From assembly GCA_947650285.1 (NCBI GenBank), contig CANTFL010000068.1, forward strand, positions 62,001-126,000: a stretch of DNA of 64,000 bases, written 5' to 3'. Shown piece after piece: positions 56,028 to 64,000 of the stretch; position 1 is the first letter of the stretch, and the number at the start of each line of letters is the position of its first letter. Position numbers and translations under genes: made by a program. The DNA comes from Hyaloperonospora brassicae. Taxonomy: Eukaryota > Oomycota > Peronosporomycetes > Peronosporales > Peronosporaceae. The notes below the pieces were generated by a model. The model was not told the DNA's origin, made no database searches, and saw only the letters and a program-made list of their open reading frames with translations.

Positions 56028-56039
56028 CCCTCCCCCACC
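56028..56039 (-). other. Polypurine tract of the gypsy element
   Basis: GGTGGGGGAGGG on the element strand, directly before the 3' LTR. It would prime plus-strand DNA synthesis. Confidence 0.85.
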
Positions 56040-56135
56040 AGATTGAAGTTATACAAAAACGTCAACCGAATTCTTTTCTCGAAGAGGACGGTGTGTGTGC
56101 GCTTCTATCTCGCGGTTTGCAAAACACGAAGCACC

Positions 56136-57437
56136 ATGGCATCGACACCCAATGAGTTCTCGGCTCTCTATTCCTACCTCGGCATTGATGTGAAGGTGGA
56201 CTATGGTAGCGATACCACAGTCCATGGTAAAGAGAGGACAATGCCCGACTCACCAGTGCAAGAGGCACCACCTCATACTGCACGAAACCCATTTGCCGAT
56301 CGTGGTGATGTCGACGCTCCCTTGGCGCAGCAGTAAACACCCTACGTGGGCGATGCCATCATCACCAACCCGCTCGATGGGCAACAGCAGTTGGTTATCC
56401 AACAAGAGGAGAGCGCTCGGAGCCACATGCAGCTTGATGCAACCCTTGAGAGTCGCCGTGGCGGTGTGTTCACTCCACCCAGTGTGGAAGAACGTATACG
56501 CCAAACGGCCGGCCGTTCATTGGCAACGTGGGCAATAGGCGCTGAGCCCACATCTCCTGATGTGGTTGCGAGTAGACAGCCACTTCGCGAGAAGTGCCTG
56601 GAGCCTTATTTGACAACTCAAAGTCAATATAAGCTGCGACTTGACATGAAAGCACGAGGGTGCACCGGTTCCACTGATAAAGGGTATACCATCCTTCTAT
56701 TCGCAGGCGAATTTCAGGAGGAAGAAGACAACGCTTTTTTTGGCTGGGTGCATTCGAAACGACACCTCAGCAGCGTGTTAGCTGTGAAAGCAAAGACCGA
56801 TGTGGTAGACGCTCGTCTGGAACGAAAGCTTCGGTATGATTACGCCAAGATCAAGGCCAGAGTCTATGTGCGAACTCGCGCACTTTATGCTCCGGCTGTG
56901 CCGGCCGATGTGATTGTTGGTCAAGCGGTGGCTAACTACCCATCTACTCCCACCACCATTGGTGATAAGCATTCTCGGTCACAGGAAGACCCTTGCCGCG
57001 GTGTTCAAAAAAATCCAAATCGTATAGGAAAATTTTCCGAAAGAAAATATCAAACTCTCATGAGTTTTTCGACTCCGGGCAACCTCGTCATTTCTCTAGA
57101 TACTGATATTGACCGTGACGACGTTGTCATTTTAGGAGTCTCTTCACATGTAATTGGCGGTTTCCTTGCTCATCGAGCAGCGTCGGAGGAGGTAGGTATA
57201 CCGAGGGAAGAGACGGAGAACCTTTGTCGCGAAGTGAGTTGTCTCCGCGAGACCTTGATTAAGACCCAGAGCGCAATCGACGCGACACAAGATTGCCTAC
57301 AGGCGGTGGATCTAGGTCAAATTCGGGAGGAGGCTCAGGCTGACATCCGGATCCGGTATCAGCGGCCGATGGCAATGCCACATGTCGCGGCACAAGCGCC
57401 TCCATGTTCGCGTGGGATGGATCCCGATTCGGCTTAG
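56136..57437 (+). CDS. Antisense ORF inside the gypsy element (433 codons, one internal stop)
   Basis: The frame starts MASTPNEFSALYSYLG at ATG 56136 and runs to TAG 57437, broken once by TAA at 56334-56336. Both halves are in the same frame, so this is one gene with a single nonsense change (or two frames). It lies opposite to gag-pol, between the 3' LTR and the integrase end, and does not overlap pol, so it is not a shadow. Visible traits are an acidic Ser/Thr-rich N-terminus, a basic middle (KLRYDYAKIKARVYVRTRAL) and a C-terminal heptad-like helix (ENLCREVSCLRETLIKTQSA). No membrane span, zinc knuckle or known family is seen. Antisense ORFs at this place are known in some plant gypsy lineages. 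Confidence 0.6.
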
Positions 57438-57698
57438 TTAAGCAAACGTATAACACAGGGTGTGTGCGCAATGTTTGTGAAAGGTTGATAGTATATGCAA
57501 GCCCTCTCTTATTGACGACCGTAAATAGTTCAATGAAGCGCAATAAGCAGCTTTGTCTTGAAGACAGCGGAGACTACATTTGTAGGTAAGTTTTTAGCAA
57601 TGAGTAATACTCGGTCTCCGACCTCATACCTTCCAATACAACCTCTATCTTTGGCATCCTCTTATTCCTTTTGTATGTCTTAGATATCAGCCAGTGAG

Positions 57699-58500
57699 TC
57701 ACGCACATGTCGTTAGACATTCATCTGCGTTGCGAGAATCACGCTCACCTTTTTTTAACAGTAGCAGGGCTGATATCAGCAAACCGATCGGCAAATCCTC
57801 TCCCACCAAGCCCTGACCACGTAGTGGTAGCGTTAATGAAACGCGAGGATGTGTAAGAACATTCACGTAGAACGGTGTGTAGCCGATGGACGCATGCACG
57901 GCGTTATTCAACGAAAACTTAACAAAAAGAAGCATCGCACTCCAACGCTTCGGCGTATCAGCGCAAACAATGCGCAAGATGTCATCGGTGATGCGATTCA
58001 CTCTCTCGGTATGACCATCTGACTTCGGATGATCCGCTGTGGACATGTCTAACCTTGTTCCGAGCACCTTGAAGATGGAATTCCAAAACTTCCTAGTCAA
58101 ACTAGGGTCTCTATCGGAGATAATTGTTAACGGCAAACCGTATTGTCGAATCGATTGATCAATAAAAAGCGTTGCTGTACCTTCACCATCTATAGAATCC
58201 GTCACCACCGCTAGATGAGTTAACTTGCTCAAACAGTCAACAAAGACCACACTACCCGTATTACCATACGAATCTTTCGGTAGAACGAGCAGTAAATACA
58301 TACTGATGGGATCCCAACACCCTTTGGGTACAGGCAAACTAGCTAGCGGCTCTGCCGCGTTCGCTTAGGGTTTTACCCGTCGACACGTTCCACACGTACG
58401 CACATAGGTGCTGACCCATTTGTCTAATTTGGGCCACCAATAGTATTATCTAACTGAGCCATAGGTCTTCTCACGACCGAGATGACCACTTAACGCAGTA
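57699..58500 (-). pseudogene. gypsy integrase, interrupted
   Basis: The zinc-binding part (SGHLGREKTY, WPKLDKWVSTYVRTCGTC) lies at ~58370-58500 and is broken by stops. The catalytic core at 57699-58337 is open and keeps the three acidic residues: Asp in VVFVDCLSKL, Asp in IISDRDPSLT, and Glu in STADHPKSDGHTERVNR. No chromodomain is seen at the C-terminus. Integrase joins the cDNA to host DNA. Confidence 0.88.
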
Positions 58501-58732
58501 TCATGGGCCTCATACAGGATCCGATTCTTCAACTCGTAATCATGAAGGACAGCGATACGGGGAGTATCCTCAACATCCGTGCTATAGCACAACGTGCCTT
58601 GATCGATGGAATATCGATGTAGAATCGCACGTATTCGTGCCGAAAATTCTATCTCTGAGTCCCTGAACCCTTCGCTCCCAAGAGCACGTAGCAGAGCTAC
58701 TAAATATTCATCCTTGCCATATGTTGTACGGA

Positions 58733-60154
58733 TTAGGTCAGTGACCGACGACGACAGAGTCGTAACATGAGCAATCTCATAGGCCTGCGTGACAACTTAT
58801 CAGCCAAAGCATTCTGCTTGCCCGGCTTATACTTCACCTCGAAGTTGTATTCTGCAAAAAAGGAAAGCCAACGAGCCATTCTCTGAGAGATATAAGGCGC
58901 CTGGGTCGCAGTGCGTAGCGACGCATAATCGGTATAGAGCACAAACGGCTTAGAGCCAAGCAGATGAACTTTGAATTTGACTAGAGCATACTTCATTGCA
59001 AGTAGCTCTTTGTCATGAACTGGATCGTTCTTCTCTGTAGATTTAAGATGTAGGGACATATACGCAATGACACGTTCCCTTCCATCAATATCTGTTTGTA
59101 ACAGAGCACTGCCTATGGCAAAGTCAGATGCGTCACAGATGATACTGAAAGGCCGATCAGGATCGGGCAAAGCTAAGATTGATGCATGAAGGAGACTTCC
59201 ATTTACTGCTTGAAAAGAATCTTGCTCTGTGCTAGTCCAGCACCATTCCACATCATTTTTAAGAAGATTGGTTAGGAGCCGAGCCATGTCTACTTATTTT
59301 TTACTGTACTTGTGCAAGTAATTGGCAAGACCAAGCCACTTACGTTAGTCCTTGTAATTCTCTATCACCGGCCAATCAACTATGGATTTTACCTTAGCTT
59401 TATCCGATCTAAGGCCTCGCTTACCAATAAAGCACCCATAAAAGGATATCTCTTCTGCATAAAGATGCACTTAGACGCGTTGACGTACGACTTGTTCGTG
59501 CGCATGAATTCGATCACCGCTCGTAAATGTCCAATGTGATTTTCCACATCCGACCGACCGATCATAGCACGACGATGGACAAAGATGTCATCAAAGTACG
59601 TCTCTGCATAACCTCGATGAGGTCTGAACAACTGCGTCACACGACGATTGAATGTAGCTGGGGTATTTGACAATCCTTATGGCATCACAAGCCACCCCCA
59701 GAGCATACCGCTTGGGGTACTGACTGCTGTCAGCAGAATATCGCTCTACCGCATGAGAAATGGGTAGTAGATATCGACTGAATTGAGCTCACTGTACAAT
59801 TCACATCTCACAATATTGCTCTAAAACATCCTTTTTAGAAATTGGTTTCTGAGCCGGAATGGTGGCAGCATTAAGCTTATTGTAAGTATGAACAATGCGC
59901 CGCTTCCCATTGGGCTTTCTGACACAGAAGATCGGTGTGGAATGGGGAGATTTGCTCTCACGTACCATTCCTGCCGCGTGCTTTGCACGAAAGATCTCGT
60001 CAATGATGTCACACTGTAAATTGGGTAAATTCCACTGCCGTTTTACGCAGTATTTAGTTCCAGGAACCAAGTCAATCTTATGACATGCGCCTCGATCGGG
60101 AGGTAAGAAGGAAGGTGGGTTGTGACACACCACGTCCTGAAATTCCTTTACCAA
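58733..60154 (-). pseudogene. gypsy reverse transcriptase and RNase H, interrupted
   Basis: There are three open pieces. 60154-59801 holds the RT fingers (GMVRESKSPHSTPIFCVRKP, HTYNKLNAATIPAQKPI). 59673-59389 holds the palm with the catalytic YFDD in ETYFDDIFVHRR. 59287-58733 holds RNase H with acidic residues in SIICDASDFAIGSAL and KELLAMKYALVKF, ending YKPGKQNALADKLSRRP. Stops and frame changes separate the pieces, for example between 59674 and 59800. Function is lost unless supplied by another copy. Confidence 0.9.
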
Positions 60155-60818
60155 AGGATCGAACGGATCAAGAGGATCCTTAAGGATCGAAGATTTACTA
60201 CGGTCACCAATGCCACCCTTGTGTCACTCAAATACATACTCGTCCAATAAGGAGGATGAGTTAAATCTAATATCAGACCGAATGACCACTAACTCGGATA
60301 ATGTTCCTGCCTGTAAGGCTTGGCTAAATTCGCCATCAGACATTTCGTCTGGGTCTAAGAGAGTATCGAAGGAGGAAAGAGGCTATGGACTAATATTGCC
60401 ATCAACATGGCCAGTCACTCCATTGACAAGTGTATATAGTGTATTACTATTACCACTTCGTACTTCCTCGACGTTGGGCGCTTAACAGTTGCCACCCGAC
60501 GCTGGAATTGTTTTCTCAAAGAAACCTTACGCCTCCTAGAGGCCGGGACAGCGTGGTCCTTGTGGTTGCTAATTATCTTAGCACGCTCTATACCAGAGCT
60601 CATGTCTTGAACAACTTCTGATGTAGTGTTACGTAACTAAAACACTTCACCCGGTGGATTTGCACGTACCACTTCACGTAAATCATGTGATTCCAGCTCT
60701 GAATTATCTAGCTTCTCGACAACAATGTCATTATCGACATTCAATGAGGTGCCATCTCGGCGCCCTCCCTCGGTGGAATTTCACGTGCCACCCCACTCAC
60801 ATCAGAGGAATGACATTC

Positions 60819-61238
60819 TTAATATCTCGGCTCTAGGCCAACCATGCCTACGGCATGCAGTGATTCATTATCACAGCGATTATCACTCAGCGGAGTAAGC
60901 AGTTTTTTTCGCTTACAAAAAAAGCTGCTCTCACCAATCATGTCATTGACTTTTGAGTTAATTAACTCTGCCATAAAGATGTTCAGCACATTGACATCTT
61001 CTGTCAATGACTCGCGCCAATAGTGCTTCTGTTGCCTATCAAAGGTGGGTTTTTGACTCTCCAAAGCTTCGCTAGAAACATTGCGCGTGGCAACTAAGGT
61101 CTTCGACCTCAAATCCATCCATGGCTCATGGCGTTCAAGCCAAGCCATACCTAAGATGAGATCATAACTCGAATTCAAATCGACGACAAGACAGCGTTCT
61201 GTGCTGTCAAAGTTTAAAAACTTCACACCTTCGTCCAA
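60819..61238 (-). pseudogene. gypsy aspartic protease region
   Basis: This frame holds the second half of a retropepsin-like domain (CLVVDLNSSYDLILGMAWLE, then RHEPWMDLRSKTLVA). The active-site DTG half should lie just upstream (about 61290-61487), in another frame. It would cut the Gag-Pol precursor. Confidence 0.65.
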
Positions 61239-61506
61239 CGGAACTTTTGGCAGTGTGACGCAAAAATGCAGTCTCTAAACGAACCGTGATCAAATCACCT
61301 TCATGCGCTTTGAGCGCTTCAGCGTATCGCTTACTCCCCTCAAGGGAAAAACGTCGAGAATAATTCCATGATGCTCAGAATCGATTAGAATCGACCAGTG
61401 CTTCTCAAATCCTTTAAATGTCGCCTCGGCGATCTCTAAGCCAGGTTTGTATCCACGCTCTGTGCTAATGGGCACAGAGCTCTTCAAGGCTAAGCCCTTA
61501 TTTGCT

Positions 61507-62199
61507 CTACCTGGTAGAGAAGTGATAGAACCTTGTTCTACTCCAGTAGGGCGCCTCGCGCCTACCGGGCATCGAGGTTTCCCGCACTATACTAGACTTC
61601 TTGTTGGGACCGGGATTTTGACTCATAGGATTCTGGCGCCGTTTGCGCAGAGGACAAGTGGGACGCAAGTGCTTAGTGCTTCCGAACATGTAACAGCGTC
61701 TCACTTCCTGTCGTTGCTCTGCACCATGAAGCACCGCTTCACCTACATCTTAAGCATGGATGAGATTCGTCGGCTCAGGCTTACAGTAAGCCGAGGTCTT
61801 TGTCGAGGTTGCCCTGACAAAGCTTGGGTTGAAACCATTTTAACCAAGTCTGGCCGACTTCAAGTTGTGCTCAGCATTTTTAGCGATGCTCACAGCTTCA
61901 TCCAAATTATATAGGTGGACCCGGAAGACCTCGGTATTGGCCACGCAAGTGCGAAGACCTTTCATGAAGAAAGTTACACAGACTGACTCAGGGAGAGAGT
62001 CAGACTGCATAGAAGCCATTAGAGTTCTCAACTCTCTGACATAGTCCGTTAACTCATTCTTACCCAGCGAAGTATATAGGAAGCGTGAGCGCACGCGGTA
62101 TGCCTGCTTGGTCAACAAGAAAACTCGCAAACGGTCTACCTTGAGCGAATTCATGTGGGAAGTGCCAAGTAGACATACGTGCCGCACATCAAAGCCCAC
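61507..62199 (-). pseudogene. gypsy gag remnant with altered zinc knuckle
   Basis: 61840-62199 carries the C-terminal part of a Retrotrans_gag domain (DYVRELRTLMASMQSDSLPE, FMKGLRTCVANTEVFRV). After a frame change, 61507-61734 has a CCHC-type knuckle, CYMFGSTKHLRPTC, in which the second Cys position is Phe. Gag would form the particle and bind RNA. The changed Cys and the breaks suggest it no longer works. The N-terminal gag part and leader occupy 62200-62640 in a decayed form. Confidence 0.8.
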
Positions 62200-62640
62200 T
62201 TTATAGCTATTCCATCGAGATTAGAGATCGCCAACGAGACCCGCTGGTTTTCGAGTGAGATAAGGCTATTTCTCTCATGGCCATCTCAATCTCACGGATC
62301 CAAATGGTGAGGTTTCCCCCCTCCTTCCTTGGGAAATGTTAACGTCCGCCCGACGGGGACGAGGATAAGCCTCTTCTGGTGGCATTGCCACGTAGCGTAA
62401 TGGTATAGCCGACGATACTTGGTATTGAACCTGCCCTAAAAGGGCCGTTTCAATTACATGAAGGTATCGACTCGTGCATTGAGCACATGTGAACCTTGTG
62501 CAGCTAGAAACTCCACGTTATCAGGGTTCACGGCCGCAGTAAGGTTATCGAGCGCGACCTTTTGAGCCTCGGAAAGAGAGATGTGTATTGTTCCCATATA
62601 CCAGAAGATCAGTCGTTAAGACTTAGGCGCAGATTGACTA

Positions 62641-62652
62641 CGAGTGCTTCCA
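62641..62652 (-). other. Primer-binding site of the gypsy element
   Basis: TGGAAGCACTCG on the element strand, two bases inside the 5' LTR. It is complementary to a tRNA 3' end of the form CGAGTGCTTCCA. The tRNA species was not identified. Confidence 0.7.
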
Positions 62653-62654
62653 AG

Positions 62655-63137
62655 TATAGCGAAGCTACACATCTCCATAAGTCAGAGGAAGACTTAACGC
62701 TCTACAAGCAACTTTGGTTTAGACAACCCGACTTGAAGAGTCAACAAGATCAGAGACCTTACGGTCCCTGTTCCAGGGGGACTAAACGATTCAAAGAATT
62801 AAACGCACAGAGTTCACGAGGAATAGATGCCATGACAAGGCGTTGCTAAACTCCTCAAACGATCACAAGACGCCTCAAAAAGGCACGTGTCTATCGGATC
62901 AAAATGGGAGCTGAACTTTATTTCTTCTTTTAACCTACCCGAACACCTTAGAACAACGTACTTAACCTACTCACTAATGTCCTGAGTAAAACCTCTCACA
63001 AGATCTCGTAAATAATGGTCGACAGACATCAGTCTTCAACAATTGATACTGTGTTCGAATAACAATTTTAGGGGATCTCATTCCTTGTGTGCACCACACC
63101 TATTGTAGACTACCAGTCGACGTGATACCCCGTTACA
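62655..63137 (-). repeat. 5' LTR of the gypsy element
   Basis: 483 bp. On the element strand it starts TGTAACGGGG and ends CTTCGCTATA; the end differs from the 3' LTR (TGCA). The promoter for the genomic RNA should lie here. Confidence 0.9.
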
Positions 63138-64000
63138 AGCTCTATCAAGAGGGAACCTTGATGTTGATGTAAACGTACTTTAAAAGTGCACTGATCAGAC
63201 TTGATTCGGAAACGCCTGATTTCTGCTCAGAGCGCTGCTTTCTACTGTTCACAGGACAATGCCAGATTAGTGCGACACATTGAGCCGTGTCGGCGTAGAC
63301 AGGAACAACGCATTTCTAAATGAATGTTGGTGCTCCATGACTGACACGAGCAAAAAATTTGAGGATCTCCATCGGGAAAGTCATCATTAGAAGAATCGTT
63401 CACTAGCATTTGCATCGCACTCAATAAGATACAGTGATACAAAAATATTACGCTCGATGTCGGTGCCGGGATACATGGCGCATTTCGGCTATCCAGATCC
63501 TCTTCTCAGCAGAAATATGTGACTCGTTGAAACTTAAGATAGCGTACAAATGTTGCTCTACCGGTCCTTTTGTCATGGGATGAGCGCGTTACATTTCATT
63601 AATTTTGACCACGTTGATGTAAAAAACGTCGTTATTGACAGTACTCATCAATTCACCTGGCTTAAAAAGTATTTAAATATATATTGCCTTGTAGGGTATA
63701 ATTATTGGGCCGCTCCACTAAGTGTTGATAGAGACCAGAATATAAACCAAATTTACTAACAATCGCTACTAGACGCGCACAATGGGTGGCGAACGGGACA
63801 CCTACAAAGGAGTTTGTAGCTTAATATAGTTCTAGTAAGACAAAGAAGGTTTGATAAAACGAAGTCAATATATATCTAATACAGTTGCACTCTCACCCTA
63901 CTCTATACGTCCTTTCTCAGATCTCCCTAGCGCTTACTCAACTCTTCCGTGCTCGTGACGTCTTAAGCACGTACTCTTGTATCGAAATGAGCACTAGGGC
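63138..64000. other. AT-rich flank, no gene recognised
   Basis: Short frames only; nothing recognisable to the window end. Confidence 0.4.

Larger units (their letters stand above)
55545..63137 (-). mobile_element. Ty3/gypsy LTR retrotransposon with both LTRs (7593 bp), degenerate
   Basis: Two 483-bp LTRs flank a minus-strand gag-pol. By eye they differ at about 16 positions. The order gag, protease, RT, RNase H, integrase is that of Ty3/gypsy. The primer-binding site (62641-62652) and polypurine tract (56028-56039) are at the expected places. Flanking bases AGCAC (55540-55544) and AGCTC (63138-63142) look like a 5-bp target duplication with one change. Stops and frame changes in pol show it is no longer autonomous. 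Unusually, it also holds a long antisense frame (56136-57437). Confidence 0.92.

Noticed and set aside
62390..62450. tRNA-like boxes on the plus strand (tagcgtaatggta, ggtattgaacc)
   Set aside because: They lie inside the decayed gag leader of the gypsy element, the B box is poor, and no cloverleaf forms.
1..64000. CRISPR arrays, rRNA genes, bacterial operons
   Set aside because: None seen; spliced genes and retrotransposons show a eukaryotic nuclear sequence.

Overview
The window looks like an oomycete nuclear genome, probably Peronosporales and possibly a downy-mildew or Phytophthora relative. The evidence is: genes with few or short GT-AG introns; a FYVE/GAF protein of a type common in oomycetes; a secreted protein with an RxLR-dEER-like leader; Ty3/gypsy elements whose LTRs start TGTAACGG; and a Utopia-type non-LTR retrotransposon with RNase H placed before the reverse transcriptase. 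The species cannot be told from the sequence. Many long frames start at TTG or GTG, so I placed eukaryotic ATG starts and splice sites by reading the sequence.

Left part (1-8.35 kb): two head-to-tail Utopia-like retrotransposon copies on the minus strand. A complete U1 snRNA gene (8190-8352, minus) sits at the upstream end. The second copy starts directly with the last ~132 nt of U1 plus the same ~65 nt that follow it. The simplest reading is an element that inserts at about U1 nt 31/32 and carries the missing 3' part of U1, so that each insertion rebuilds a whole U1 gene at its 5' edge. I consider this the most interesting observation in the window.

Middle part (12-38 kb): ordinary host genes, some with introns. 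In order they are a START-like/FYVE/GAF protein (-), a TUP1-like WD40 corepressor (+), a mitochondrial membrane protein (+), a DUSP/ubiquitin-like/Tudor-knot/USP deubiquitinase (-), the WASH-complex subunit FAM21/WASHC2 (-), a glutathione S-transferase (-) and a secreted lipase of the bacterial I.5 family (+). A broken partial copy of the GST gene follows (-). The genes are functionally unrelated: gene regulation, endosomal trafficking, ubiquitin removal, detoxification and extracellular lipolysis.

Right part (about 39.3-64 kb): AT-richer, repeat-dominated, gene-poor DNA. It holds a 20-bp tandem array, a possible tRNA-derived SINE, an old Ty3/gypsy pol relic (~43.9-45.3 kb), one intact small gene for an RxLR-like candidate effector (51616-52311, -), and a complete but mutated Ty3/gypsy element (55545-63137, -) with 483-bp LTRs, primer-binding site and polypurine tract. 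That element carries an extra ~433-codon reading frame in antisense orientation between the 3' LTR and integrase. The layout fits the two-speed pattern described for oomycete genomes, with housekeeping genes in one block and an effector candidate among transposons.
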